51,249 bases of DNA from a virus. Under the pieces are notes generated by a model, which ran no database searches, was not told the DNA's origin, and saw only the letters and a list, made by a program, of their open reading frames with translations. Position numbers and translations under genes: made by a program. Shown here one piece after another: positions 1 to 9,534 of this stretch (positions within the stretch are counted from its first letter, which is position 1; each line of letters begins with the position of its first letter). Location of the stretch: the IMG/VR virus record IMGVR_UViG_3300033145_001039, positions 1 through 51,249 of that record; one strand, given 5' to 3'.

Positions 1-114
1 TCCCCGAGAATCCACCGCCCGTATCTACGTCATAGTAGATGTTGTAGTGCGAGAACCGCACCCATGAAGATTTGGGAAGCCGAAACTTGATAAAGATGCG
101 CTCCCTGCCAACTA
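1..114. repeat. Direct terminal repeat, left copy
   Basis: These 114 bases are identical to 51136-51249. The tail-fibre reading frame continues unbroken across the join, so the molecule is circular or circularly permuted, or the overlap was left by the assembler. The unique genome is then 51,135 bp. A true physical terminal repeat is possible but is not needed to explain it. Confidence 0.95.
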
Positions 115-616
115 AAACAGATTCGGCATTTCCTGTAGACCAATCATCTACCACGGGATCGGGAGGGACATCCTCTTGTGCCCAACCGCTTGCTGAAACT
201 TCGCTACTAAGATCAGAGGCGTTGCCCTCGGTATCCATGGCCTGTACAGCGAAATAGTAAGGTCCCGGACAACTTGAGGGATCCGGGATGGTGAATGTAA
301 ACCTCTCTCCGTTGATCCATTCTTTACCATCATAGGATGAGGGATCGGTAGGGTCTATGCCGGGACTATCACCCCAATACAGCCAGAATCCAGCCAGCTC
401 TCCCGTTTTAAGCAAGGTCCCATCGGCATGAGTTGTTGGCTTAGACCAAGTTACCACGATGGATTCTAGCGCTCCAGATGCAGATACATTAGAGGGAATC
501 GCGGGGCCGCTTGGACGTGTGGGCATCTGGGTAAATACGGGAGTAGACCAATCAGACAGATTGGCCCTGACTCCATACACTCCGCTGCGCGGCAACCCAC
601 TAGTTGAACCCAGCAT
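1..616 (-). CDS. Tail fibre / tip protein, N-terminal part (continues at 51135 on the circle)
   Basis: On the minus strand the frame opens at ATG 616 (MLGSTSGLPRSGVYG...), directly after an in-frame TGA and behind the RBS-like GGGAGTGAGGA, and runs off the left edge. On the circle it joins the frame at 51135-50006, giving 581 residues. The N-terminal ~200 residues look like fibronectin type III folds (for example SIVVTWSKPT, PYYFAVQAMDTEGN). It follows a C1q-like gene and a glycosidase-like fibre gene, so it is most likely a tail-tip fibre. The start is solid because no upstream start in this frame is available. Confidence 0.85.
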   Translation of the reverse strand, partial: MLGSTSGLPRSGVYGVRANLSDWSTPVFTQMPTRPSGPAIPSNVSASGALESIVVTWSKPTTHADGTLLKTGELAGFWLYWGDSPGIDPTDPSSYDGKEWINGERFTFTIPDPSSCPGPYYFAVQAMDTEGNASDLSSEVSASGWAQEDVPPDPVVDDWSTGNAESVLVGRERIFIKFRLPKSSWVRFSHYNIYYDVDTGGGFSG

Positions 617-677
617 TCCTCACTCCCTGGACGATGTGCCAGTCTTTTAGATGGACTCCGATTGCTTTATCTGCCAT
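600..677 (-). pseudogene. 25-residue ORF just upstream of the tail fibre, +1 to it
   Basis: ATG 677 follows a strong purine-rich RBS (GGGGGGAGAGGA) and encodes MADKAIGVHLKDWHIVQGVR... ending at TAG 600. It overlaps the fibre start at 616 in another frame. The strong RBS and the fibre-like composition suggest either a tiny coupled leader gene or the detached N-terminus of the fibre after a one-base change. No slippery heptamer is visible in the overlap, so programmed frameshifting is unproven. Confidence 0.4.
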
Positions 678-729
678 TCCTCTCCCCCTCTTCCCGTTCC
701 GCCTTCCGCCCTTTTCTTTGGGAGGGTTG

Positions 730-1224
730 CTATGCTACTCGGACAACGATTAAAAACGTGTTTTTTTCTCCACTCAGGATTGTCTGGTCAGTGCCAGTAG
801 TGTTGTAAATAGTCAAGTATATTTTGTCCCCGGCGTTCAGAGACACCATAGTAGAAAAGCGGACAGCCGCGGCCATGACTGTAGGCACCGCATAAGGGAC
901 AGTTACATATGGGGTGCTATGGCTATCTGCAACAGGCGTGAAATAATTCCAGAGGACTGTATCAGCAGGTGCGTTGTCCCACACTACCTGCCCCATAACT
1001 AGATATGTACCTCCTTGATGTGCCTCAAAACAATGGGCAGTTGTATCGAATTCACCTCGTTGATCTATAGTTACAGCGTTGAGATGGATTGAGTGGTCTC
1101 CCGATCCACATATCTGGCCTTCGCCTGACAGATAGGCTTTCACCAGGCTGCGTTTTTTCCCCAAGAGGACATGTCCGTCTACTCGGTAGTTTTCTAGTAC
1201 GTTGAATTCTACGGGCAATCCCAT
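730..1224 (-). CDS. C1q/TNF-like jelly-roll tail protein
   Basis: 164 residues behind AAGGAGG. The second half reads like a C1q-type head domain: a GGTYLVMGQVVW strand followed by AVRFSTMVSLNAGDKIYLTIYN and a closing FLIVVRV strand, matching the 'F..G.Y.....V.L..GD.V.L' pattern of that fold. Such trimeric beta-sandwich domains are common receptor-binding tips in phage fibres. It sits between two fibre-like genes, so a host-binding role in the tail is the natural inference. The family assignment rests on pattern only. Confidence 0.6.
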   Translation of the reverse strand: MGLPVEFNVLENYRVDGHVLLGKKRSLVKAYLSGEGQICGSGDHSIHLNAVTIDQRGEFDTTAHCFEAHQGGTYLVMGQVVWDNAPADTVLWNYFTPVADSHSTPYVTVPYAVPTVMAAAVRFSTMVSLNAGDKIYLTIYNTTGTDQTILSGEKNTFLIVVRVA

Positions 1225-1236
1225 TTCGATCCCTCC

Positions 1237-2850
1237 TTATAAGTCAAGATAGGCAATTCCAAATTTCCTAGCTGTATCACTCTCATCGCCGCCTTCATAT
1301 ATACAATACAACCTTCCGTTCTCTATAATAAAAGACTGCGGACCGTACCGAAGTACCTCGTCCCATTCGCCAGGATCTCCGGGCGTTATGACTAGAGGAG
1401 CAACTTCCGACCAAGTAATACCGCCATCTTGTGAAGTGAAGAGGTACGTCTTTTTAGACTCGCTGCCTGTTTGCGTCTCTACAGGAGCGAAAATGACTCC
1501 CTCATGAATAAAAGGATGGTCCATCCTGCCGATCATGTCTTGTGTGGTTACGGCATTGTTCATGATCTTGCCAAAAAATGTAAAGTGTTTTCCGTCAGGA
1601 TCATCGGCTATTGCAAGGCAGGTCTTTCTCAGCGTCTCGCCTTCTAGGCTCTTCGTTCCATAGAACATGCGAAGCTCGCCCCCTATGCTGATGACTTCGG
1701 GGCAATGCAGCTCGATCTGCGTATCACTCTGATAGCCGGGCTCCCCCTTGTCCGGATCGTCTAACACAGGCTGCGTGACTCCCTCCACTTGATACTTAGT
1801 CCACGAAAAGCCGTCTGTGGACGTAGCCTTGCCAATCCTCCAGCCACCGCTTCCCTCCATGTCAAACCACATGTGCCACATGCCATTGAAGAAGAGCACA
1901 ACGGGGTCTGCCACAGCAATCTCGTCAGGATCTCCACTTACTCCAGTGTAAGTGATGATAGGATTGCCAGCGTATTTAGTGTAAGGTCCGAATATATTAG
2001 AAGACGTCGCCACACCAATTTGCCAGTCATGCGCAGTAGCAGATGAGGTTGCTTCGTAAAAGATGTAGTATGTATCTCCGTGTTTAACCCAACAAGCACG
2101 ATGGATCATTCCCGCGTCCCACCCTGAATCAGAAGGAGTAAGAATTGGATTACCGCTGTATTTCGTCCAAGGAATGTTTTCACGTAGGGGCAAATAGGCT
2201 CGTCTAGTTTTATCTGCAGGACGATGGATTACGCGCAAAAGACCCCTAACGGAGTGGCCATTCGCATCGAGATCACCATTGAGGGGAACCGAGCCATCAG
2301 CAGCCAGAATGCCCGCTTCACTCGGCGTTTGATTGATCCATTTCCCAGATCCAGAGTCATAGGTCAGGAGCTCATTGTCCGTCGGGGCATCGACAGTAAC
2401 ATCACTAAGATCGCTAATGGCGTGGGTGTGCCCAGCCTCCGCTAGCCCGGCTTCGGCAGGAGTTTGGTTAATCCATTTCCCCGCCCCCGAATCGTATGCC
2501 AAAACTTCATCATTCACAGGAGAGCTGATAGTTACATCAGAAAGGCTACCGAGGGTTTCTCCTTTGCTCGCCAAGTAGACATCATTCAGCATTTCATTGG
2601 CTGCCGTAAAATCATAGTCTGTTTTAGATAATTCTATTTTTATTCGGGGATTGGTTTCGACGTCTACATAGAATTCGGCTATACCATCAACGCCGGTTGT
2701 GAATGGATTCCCCTTTGTGGTTCCTGCCCGATCACTATAGATAGTAATGGGATCCCCTGTATCAGGGTCTTTTACTGTAACAGTTACTGACGGTATGACA
2801 ATGCCGCTATCGTCAACAATCGTATCTGCCCACTTGACATAAGTTGCCAT
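1237..2850 (-). CDS. Tail fibre with C-terminal five-bladed beta-propeller (GH43/GH32-like)
   Basis: 537 residues. Residues 1-80 resemble phage fibre attachment domains (VTVKDPDTGDPITIYSD, FYVDVETNPRIKIEL). Two copies of a ~35-residue repeat follow (LSDVTI...DEVLAYDSGAGKWINQTP and LSDVTV...NELLTYDSGSGKWINQTP). From about residue 205 there are repeated propeller blades typical of glycosidase clans F/J: KYSGNPIL, YYIFYEATSS, GVATSSNIFGPYTKYAGNPII, ADPVVLFFNGMWHMWFD, GELRMFYGTK. It probably recognises or trims host surface glycan at the tail tip. The ATG directly follows motif GGGGGCGGTCGG. Catalytic residues were not assigned. Confidence 0.75.
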   Translation of the reverse strand: MATYVKWADTIVDDSGIVIPSVTVTVKDPDTGDPITIYSDRAGTTKGNPFTTGVDGIAEFYVDVETNPRIKIELSKTDYDFTAANEMLNDVYLASKGETLGSLSDVTISSPVNDEVLAYDSGAGKWINQTPAEAGLAEAGHTHAISDLSDVTVDAPTDNELLTYDSGSGKWINQTPSEAGILAADGSVPLNGDLDANGHSVRGLLRVIHRPADKTRRAYLPLRENIPWTKYSGNPILTPSDSGWDAGMIHRACWVKHGDTYYIFYEATSSATAHDWQIGVATSSNIFGPYTKYAGNPIITYTGVSGDPDEIAVADPVVLFFNGMWHMWFDMEGSGGWRIGKATSTDGFSWTKYQVEGVTQPVLDDPDKGEPGYQSDTQIELHCPEVISIGGELRMFYGTKSLEGETLRKTCLAIADDPDGKHFTFFGKIMNNAVTTQDMIGRMDHPFIHEGVIFAPVETQTGSESKKTYLFTSQDGGITWSEVAPLVITPGDPGEWDEVLRYGPQSFIIENGRLYCIYEGGDESDTARKFGIAYLDL

Positions 2851-2862
2851 CCGACCGCCCCC
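2851..2862 (-). promoter_or_regulatory. Start-associated motif 1
   Basis: GGGGGCGGTCGG, directly followed by ATG of the glycosidase-like fibre gene. Confidence 0.85.
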
Positions 2863-2866
2863 TTAT

Positions 2867-4642
2867 TTACCGCTCTATTCCACGCGGCACCGTCGCTACC
2901 TCTGCCATTATATAGGCTCCCTCTTTAAGACCAGGCACCTGCACATAGGGATATTTGTCCGTTGAGACCACATTGTAGTCGCCACTAGGCTCCAAGATTA
3001 GATATGATTCTCCCGCCGATGGAGCATCATCCCATGCCTCCTCAACTATGATTTCTGTAGCTGTATTGGACAGGATCTTGCGGATTATGTTAGTCCCTTT
3101 GCGCCCGCTACCCTGGAGGGCCACATAGAATCCGCGCCATTGGTCTGTGCCCCACGATTTCGATGTATCTTGGAGAGTTGTGGCAGTTCCCCCTGTAGCC
3201 GTACCATAATCGGAAAGAGTTAGCTCCTTGTAACGAACCCGGTAACCCTTTGCCAGCCAATCCCGCGTACCGTGCCAATGAACATGTAGTACGGGAGCGG
3301 GACTTCCATCCTCATTCTCTCCCCATATCCCTATGGCCTCTATCTCTGTAGGAGGACTAGGGGTAACCCCGTGAAGGTCATCTCTGTCCCTATCGTGCTT
3401 TCCTATCCAATCCGTGCGTCCACGCACAAACCAGTATCGGGTAGCCCCCACACGCCGGCCAACTGCACCCCTGATTACTGTGCTCCCCATTACATCCTCT
3501 GGAGAGGCTATATTCCACTCTATCTCTGTGACACCAATATCGATGGTTTCGGATGGAGTCTCTATCCTTACCAGATCGCCGCCTTCTACCCCCAAAACCA
3601 GCCACGGGATAACTGCTTCAGCCCCAGGACATGGAGTAGACAGATCATGTAGCGCTGCATTGGCCTCTTTCTGTGCTTCGGCTCGCGTGTCGATCCATGA
3701 ACCATCCTTCTCTACGATCCTCATATAGCGGTGCAGTCGGCCGCCGCTGCCATCAGGAACGCCATAAATAGTCCTGGCTGTATCATCTTTTGAATCTGCA
3801 TGAGCCTGTTTGCCTGTAGTGCGGTCCGTATATAGCACCCTGACCCATGTCCGCACATTGGCCTCCGTGTAGGTCAATCTAGTAGTACGGATATTTCCGC
3901 CCAGGTCTATATCGGGAGTGGTATTGCTCCTCTGTGGGTCAACTACTGTGGGCCTAAACTCCCCAGCCGTAGCGTTGTATTTCTCCATCAATAGGTAACC
4001 TATGGAGTTAACTGGCCTCATAATCGCATCGCCTATACTGGTATCCCCGATAGCATAACGGTTCACGTAGTAATTGGGGTCATCTTGGACAACGATTACA
4101 GGAGCGAATCCGTAGTCCTCCAGGATTTGGTTGAGTACATTCACGGAAGCCGAAAGATAAGTCTCCTTGTATTCTCGTCCGTTTTCTTTGTCTATATAGT
4201 AATCAAAGTACGGCTGCATAGTACCGTAGAAGTCAACTGTGATGTAGTCCTCCATCTCAACATCTTCCCCGCTCGTAAGATCGCCTGGTCCAACAAAGCC
4301 CTGGAACACTAGCCCGGCCGCACCACCGCCTTTGCCGATCTTGATTCTGACATCATGATAGGCCCCCAAGAGGGGAACGCCACTAGGATTGAAGATGCTG
4401 GTATGACCAGGATCAAGAGACTCATTGGCCGCCCGAAAATCTTGCGTGTTGAAAATGATAGCCTGTGCCCGCCATCGCCCATCTACATAGCGAAACGACA
4501 ATGCTTTTATTCGGGACTTGCCCGGAAAAGAGCTCCCCGCCGGATTGGTAAGATCAATCCAACTGGAACCATTATATATCTCCACAGACTGGGAACTGAT
4601 TTTGGCCTGACTATTGGCATTCGCTATATCTGTTCTAGCCAT
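2867..4642 (-). CDS. Tail hub / baseplate-type protein with C-terminal FN3 domain
   Basis: 591 residues, directly downstream of the tape measure; the tape-measure stop abuts the start (GGGGGTGTGAATG). The first ~330 residues have the beta-rich character of siphoviral distal-tail/hub proteins (DVEMEDYITVDFYGTMQPYFDYYIDKENG, LRALEDYGF-like region, VIPWLVLGVEGGDLVRIETP). The C-terminus has an FN3-like domain (VLHVHWHGTRDWLAKGYRVRYKEL) interrupted by a module (GTATTLQDTSKSWGTDQWRGFYVAL) often seen in phage tail proteins. Its role is to close the tail tube and carry the fibres. The exact family is uncertain. Confidence 0.65.
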   Translation of the reverse strand: MARTDIANANSQAKISSQSVEIYNGSSWIDLTNPAGSSFPGKSRIKALSFRYVDGRWRAQAIIFNTQDFRAANESLDPGHTSIFNPSGVPLLGAYHDVRIKIGKGGGAAGLVFQGFVGPGDLTSGEDVEMEDYITVDFYGTMQPYFDYYIDKENGREYKETYLSASVNVLNQILEDYGFAPVIVVQDDPNYYVNRYAIGDTSIGDAIMRPVNSIGYLLMEKYNATAGEFRPTVVDPQRSNTTPDIDLGGNIRTTRLTYTEANVRTWVRVLYTDRTTGKQAHADSKDDTARTIYGVPDGSGGRLHRYMRIVEKDGSWIDTRAEAQKEANAALHDLSTPCPGAEAVIPWLVLGVEGGDLVRIETPSETIDIGVTEIEWNIASPEDVMGSTVIRGAVGRRVGATRYWFVRGRTDWIGKHDRDRDDLHGVTPSPPTEIEAIGIWGENEDGSPAPVLHVHWHGTRDWLAKGYRVRYKELTLSDYGTATGGTATTLQDTSKSWGTDQWRGFYVALQGSGRKGTNIIRKILSNTATEIIVEEAWDDAPSAGESYLILEPSGDYNVVSTDKYPYVQVPGLKEGAYIMAEVATVPRGIER

Positions 4643-7600
4643 TCACACCCCCAATGGAGCCAGGTTGTATCCGCTTGCTACGTTGTTATCTCGCCGTAGT
4701 TCTCTGAGTACAACACGGGCAATTTTCTCATTGCCAATGTGTATATTGAAAATGAACGGTCCTTGATTTTCTTTGCCCATGAATTCGGGCAGCTTGGAGA
4801 GGGGGAGCACGGCTTCTGGCCCCGCTTCCCCTATGCGAGCAAATCCCGGCTTCATTGCAATGCCGCCCCCGGCAAACGTCCCGAGCCATTGGTGAAGTAA
4901 GTATGCTAGACCGATTCCCCCGGCAACTCCTAGAGCAGCGCCCCCTATGGCCGCCCACCCCATAATGGGATTCATCGCGGCCATGGCACCAATCAGAGCC
5001 CCCGCTGCGCCGAACATTGCATAGATCAGTCCCGCCTTCAAAGCGTTTAGCGTACCAATCAGTCTATCCAGTGAGGTGCGTACCTGATCCCAGGATGGAA
5101 GTTTGTCCAGTTCGTCGATGAATCTGTCGAACGCCCCTCGGATGTCATCCCACGAAGGAAAGTTACGAACGACCCAATTCCAGACATCCTTTCCAAGCTT
5201 GAATAATCCCAGGATGAACTCTGTAATATCGGCCGCTATCTGAGGAAGATTTTGAATTACCCAATCTACCCCTTTGGCCAACCACTCGGCTATAGAGTCC
5301 AAACTGACCCCGTGCTTTGCTAATACTTCTCCTACCGTTGCAATTGCACCGGAAATGGATTCGATGATGTCTGGCATCTTGCCGGTTAGCCAATCCCACA
5401 TCCCTACCGCGGCATCCCGGAATGCGGATAAGAGATCAGTCCAGCTATCTATGCCGAATCCTTGCAATAGGTTCATTATGTACTCGGCAATCTTCTTTCC
5501 GACGGCATCTGCCCAGGCAGGAACCTCGGTACCCGCAGTAGTTTCTAGTAGTGGCTCTCCTGGAGTAGCAGCCCCATACCTGATCCGTTCTGCCTTCCAG
5601 CCCACAGGAACATTTAGACTTGAGGCTACTTGTCTATTGACTTCATCTTGTATCCCTAGCCATTCTTTCAGGTGGCGAATGATTGCCACTAGCGGCCACA
5701 AGAATTCACCAAATAGGTCGGCTATGGCTTTCCAAACTGAATCCGTTTCCTTTTGAAGTGCCGAGTATGCCTCAGATTGCTTGATTAAGTTGGCAAAGCT
5801 ACTGGCAAGCTGGCCGATGAATCCCACTAGCATATTGATCCCCTCAGTTAGTAGCTCGACTCCCGAAAGAAAAGTCATCTTGATTGCCGAGGTTATGGCG
5901 GCCATGAGGGCTCCGAAAAGTCCACTAAGCGGCCCCCCAAGGCCCAGGGATAGCGATTGAACCAGACCGGCAATGGCCGAGCCCAACTGCTTGAAACTGG
6001 ATATGTAGAAATCCATGATCTTTTCAAGCTGGGCCTTCTTTTCTTGCAGTGCGGCTATCACAACTGCAAAGACCGTCTGTAGGCCAGTTATAATTGCTTG
6101 CTTGACGTCTCCCTTGAAAAGGCTGTCGATTGCACTGCGAGCTCCAGCTATGGCTGTGGATATAGCTTTCGGAATATCCCCCATGGCACTGAGTGCTTCG
6201 TTTAGAATATCCAGTCCCTCTGCGGCCCAGCCAAACTTTTCCTGGGCTTTCTCCCACCACGTAAGTCCACCCCTAGCAGCTACCTGTAAATCATTGAGGG
6301 CCTTGGCAGCCTTTGTGGTATCCTGGCCGAACTTTTCCATAATTCTAATTTCATCCTCAGCCTCAGAAACAAGCTCATCCAGAAATTTGGCTACTAGAGT
6401 AGGATCAAAAGTTTCGGCCAATTTTCGCAGTTGTTCCCCGGCTCCAGTGGCATCCGCTTTCCAGGTCGCTCTGATCTCATCAAATGCGGACCGCAAGCCC
6501 TCGGGCAGGGTAAATGATTCCTTTATCCTCTCGTACTGTTTCTGCAATTCGGCGGCGAGATCAAATTTTCCCGCTAGCTGTGCCAGTCTAATCCTGTCTT
6601 GCAATGCCGATAGCAGTTGCCGCTCGGCCCCCATTAGCAACTGGAGGACATCTCTCTCGTCAAGTCGCTTGCCGTTGACCTCTGCAAGTGCCTGGGCTTC
6701 TTGGACCAGATCATCGTACATTTGAGCCATCTCGTGGACGGCTTTGGCTGCACCCTCCCAGTCGCCGGTTGCCAGGGCGCCTAGGGCGGGCAAGTCGAAC
6801 TTACGCTTGAATGCCTCTTGCGCCTCTCGGGCTGCCTCCTCGGCTGCCCTTTGGGCTTCACGGGCTGCCTTCTCCCTCTCTCGCCGGGCCTTCTCCGCCT
6901 CCCTCTTTAAGCGCTCGGCCTCTCTCCGTCTCTCTTCCGCTATTTCTTCCGGGGTCTTGCCACTCGTGACCGAATCTATATATTTCTTTAGGACCTCAAC
7001 TGAATTCTGGAGATCTCCCGCGCCGGCCCCGACTCGGTACAATCCCTCGCGAAAGGCCTCTACTCCACCTTTAAGTGCTTGTAGCTCGCCCCATAGCTTT
7101 AGCCACTCACCTACATTTTCCACATCCCCAGTGCGCAGTTTCTCCACAATTTCTCCGGCTCGGGGGATAATATCTCCGATATTTGCCAAAGAAAGGGCGT
7201 TGAGTTGGTCGGCTAGGCTCTGAGCCGCACTCGTAGCATTGCCCAGGGCATTGGCCAGTGCTTGGGCCGCACTTTCTGCTTCCTCTGATGACAGGCCCAG
7301 GCTTTCGAGGATCGGCACCAGCATCTCGTACCGGTTTTCGAGATCTTGAAGCCTTTGGTAGTGATACACAAGCTGTTCAGCATCATCTGCATTGGCCCGC
7401 ATATGATCTTGGACAATACCGATGAATTCTTCTATGGACAGAGTTCCATCATCTAGTTGCTTTATCCACTTATCCCACTGTTTGGCCCATTCCTCTTGAC
7501 GGCTTTTGGTTTGCTCTATCTGAATGGTGTATTCTTTGAGTTGCTCAATTAGCCCCTGGACATCTGTCTCTGATATGCCCGCCCCAGCCCGCATCTCGGC

Positions 7601-9484
7601 AGGAAGAGCAAGCCAGTCCTCTAGAATGCCTATCAGTGTCTCGGCTGTGTCGGCTGCGGCTAGCATGGCACTGGGAATACCTTTGAATGTGCCGATAAAT
7701 TCTGTAAGGGCACTTACGGCTTTGATAGGATCTTCAGCTAGTTGGTCAGTAAGCTTGTCCAGCTCCTCCTGCCACTTTTTAGCTGCTTCTTCTGTAGCAT
7801 CGGCTGCCTTTTCTGTTGTGCTGGCTGCTTCTTCTGCTGTATCGGCTGCCTCCCCTGTTACTGATTTCAGCTTTCCCATCTTCTCTGCATAATTCCTAAT
7901 GGCCTGTGATGCTTCTTCAATCGTCAAAGTGGGGCTGGGCTCTATTTCAAATTCGGTCAATCCGGCCGCCTCGGCAATTTGTCGTGCGGCCTCTACGATA
8001 TTCTCGGCACCTTCCTGCAAAGTATCGGCAAAGTCCTCTGTTGTTTGCTCTAATACCTCAGACTGCTGTTCTACTCTGTCAATGCCCAGTGTATATGGTA
8101 ACGGGGCCGTAATTTCTAGTTCCTCTGGCGGAATTGGTTTCTCCGGGCCTTCAGGCATCTGCATGGCAGCTTCTACTGCTTCCTGTTGCTCTTTTATGGT
8201 TTTTAGTATCTCTGTTTTTGCCGTTTCGACGTCGATAGGTTCGATTCCTGTCCCCAACTCACGCATGGTGTCTACTAAATCCTTTATCATGTTGACCAGA
8301 ACAATAAGTCCGCCGATAATTCCTCCAATGACACCGCCGGACAGGCCGCCGAATAGGGCACCTAGGGTGGTAGTGCCCAGCACGGTGACAATATGCTTGA
8401 GTGCATCGCCCATCTTGGACAGGGGGCCGATTATGCTCTGCACTATCCGCAACAGTTTGCTAATTTCGGGCAGGAACGTTTCCCCTAGTGTAGTAGCCAC
8501 TTCAGCGAAATAAGCCTTGACCTGTCGTAGCTGAAATGCCAGCCCCTTCTGTTTCTCGAATGCCGCTGCGGCTGCACCTGTAGCATTTGCTATCTCTTTC
8601 ATGTCCTCTGCATATTCACCCGCAGATGTAGTAGCAAGAGGGAGCACAGCCAGTACAGCTCGAATATTCGTGAACATGTCTGATAATTCAATGTTGTGTT
8701 CCTTGGCATAGTCAGTCACTTCGGCAAGGGCCTCAGCAAACCCGAGTTCTTCCATCATAGCCGCGCCTGATTCATAGCCCAGAGCCTCAATCACTTTGGC
8801 TGTTTCCTCAGTAGGACGTGCTAGCTGAACAATTGCTTGCCTTACGGCAGTAACTGCTTCATCGGTAGAGATTCCCTGTCTGGTCAAAGTCGCCAAAGCA
8901 GCCGTAACTTCTTCAAAACCGGCCCCAAGCGGTGCCGCAATGCCGATTAGGCGGCCAATGCTGGATGACAATTCGCCGAATGTAGTTTTGCCACGTTCGA
9001 CTGTCTTGAACAGCACGTCATTGACATAGCTTGCCTTATCCGCAGACATCTTATACGCATTAAGAATAGAGGTGGTAGCGTCTGCCGCCGTGAAGACATC
9101 TGTAAGACCCGCCGCTGCCCCAATCAAAGAAGCTTTGAGTACCTCAATGCCCTCTGCCCCCTTGTATCCCGCTGAATAGATTTGATATAGGGCCTTAGTG
9201 GCTTCTGTGCCTGCTATGCCGAACTTCGGGGCCAGATCGCGTACTTCCTGGCCCACCTTCTGCATCTGCTCCCATGTTGCATCAGTTAGAGTCCACACAT
9301 TGCGCAGGGCTTCATCGAAAGAGGCGAAGGCCCCCACTGCGGACTGTATTCCCCGCTTGAGGGCATACAATCCTGCTCCCACCCCGATCAGGCGGGTCAA
9401 AGAACCAGTTATCCTGCTTGCCGATGCCGTGATGGAGCTTGCACCAGACCGAAATGTGCTTTCGGCCTGCTTAATTCCAGACAC
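4643..9484 (-). CDS. Tail tape measure protein
   Basis: 1613 residues from GTG 9484. It is the largest gene of the genome and lies immediately after the frameshifted tail chaperone. It shows the TP901-type tape-measure core (FDEALRNVW, AGTEATKALYQIYSAGYKG, FGELSSSIGRLIGIAAPLGAGFEEVTAALATLTRQGISTDEAVTA), long coiled coils (residues ~870-910, RREAERLKREAEKARRERE), hydrophobic segments, and a C-terminal AGGGIAMKPGFARIGEAGPEAVLPL typical of tape measures. It sets tail length. Coding similarity extends upstream of GTG 9484 (EKIGTAYAELVLDQSKF) to a possible ATA start at 9538, so the true N-terminus is probably 18 residues longer. Confidence 0.9.
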   Translation of the reverse strand: MSGIKQAESTFRSGASSITASASRITGSLTRLIGVGAGLYALKRGIQSAVGAFASFDEALRNVWTLTDATWEQMQKVGQEVRDLAPKFGIAGTEATKALYQIYSAGYKGAEGIEVLKASLIGAAAGLTDVFTAADATTSILNAYKMSADKASYVNDVLFKTVERGKTTFGELSSSIGRLIGIAAPLGAGFEEVTAALATLTRQGISTDEAVTAVRQAIVQLARPTEETAKVIEALGYESGAAMMEELGFAEALAEVTDYAKEHNIELSDMFTNIRAVLAVLPLATTSAGEYAEDMKEIANATGAAAAAFEKQKGLAFQLRQVKAYFAEVATTLGETFLPEISKLLRIVQSIIGPLSKMGDALKHIVTVLGTTTLGALFGGLSGGVIGGIIGGLIVLVNMIKDLVDTMRELGTGIEPIDVETAKTEILKTIKEQQEAVEAAMQMPEGPEKPIPPEELEITAPLPYTLGIDRVEQQSEVLEQTTEDFADTLQEGAENIVEAARQIAEAAGLTEFEIEPSPTLTIEEASQAIRNYAEKMGKLKSVTGEAADTAEEAASTTEKAADATEEAAKKWQEELDKLTDQLAEDPIKAVSALTEFIGTFKGIPSAMLAAADTAETLIGILEDWLALPAEMRAGAGISETDVQGLIEQLKEYTIQIEQTKSRQEEWAKQWDKWIKQLDDGTLSIEEFIGIVQDHMRANADDAEQLVYHYQRLQDLENRYEMLVPILESLGLSSEEAESAAQALANALGNATSAAQSLADQLNALSLANIGDIIPRAGEIVEKLRTGDVENVGEWLKLWGELQALKGGVEAFREGLYRVGAGAGDLQNSVEVLKKYIDSVTSGKTPEEIAEERRREAERLKREAEKARREREKAAREAQRAAEEAAREAQEAFKRKFDLPALGALATGDWEGAAKAVHEMAQMYDDLVQEAQALAEVNGKRLDERDVLQLLMGAERQLLSALQDRIRLAQLAGKFDLAAELQKQYERIKESFTLPEGLRSAFDEIRATWKADATGAGEQLRKLAETFDPTLVAKFLDELVSEAEDEIRIMEKFGQDTTKAAKALNDLQVAARGGLTWWEKAQEKFGWAAEGLDILNEALSAMGDIPKAISTAIAGARSAIDSLFKGDVKQAIITGLQTVFAVVIAALQEKKAQLEKIMDFYISSFKQLGSAIAGLVQSLSLGLGGPLSGLFGALMAAITSAIKMTFLSGVELLTEGINMLVGFIGQLASSFANLIKQSEAYSALQKETDSVWKAIADLFGEFLWPLVAIIRHLKEWLGIQDEVNRQVASSLNVPVGWKAERIRYGAATPGEPLLETTAGTEVPAWADAVGKKIAEYIMNLLQGFGIDSWTDLLSAFRDAAVGMWDWLTGKMPDIIESISGAIATVGEVLAKHGVSLDSIAEWLAKGVDWVIQNLPQIAADITEFILGLFKLGKDVWNWVVRNFPSWDDIRGAFDRFIDELDKLPSWDQVRTSLDRLIGTLNALKAGLIYAMFGAAGALIGAMAAMNPIMGWAAIGGAALGVAGGIGLAYLLHQWLGTFAGGGIAMKPGFARIGEAGPEAVLPLSKLPEFMGKENQGPFIFNIHIGNEKIARVVLRELRRDNNVASGYNLAPLGV

Positions 9485-9534
9485 AAACTTACTCTGGTCA
9501 AGAACAAGCTCAGCATAGGCAGTTCCTATCTTTT

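Noticed and set aside
6015-6725. Long plus-strand ORFs opposite the tape measure
   Set aside because: Ser/Ala-rich shadow frames opposite a strongly coding gene; no RBS or domain pattern.
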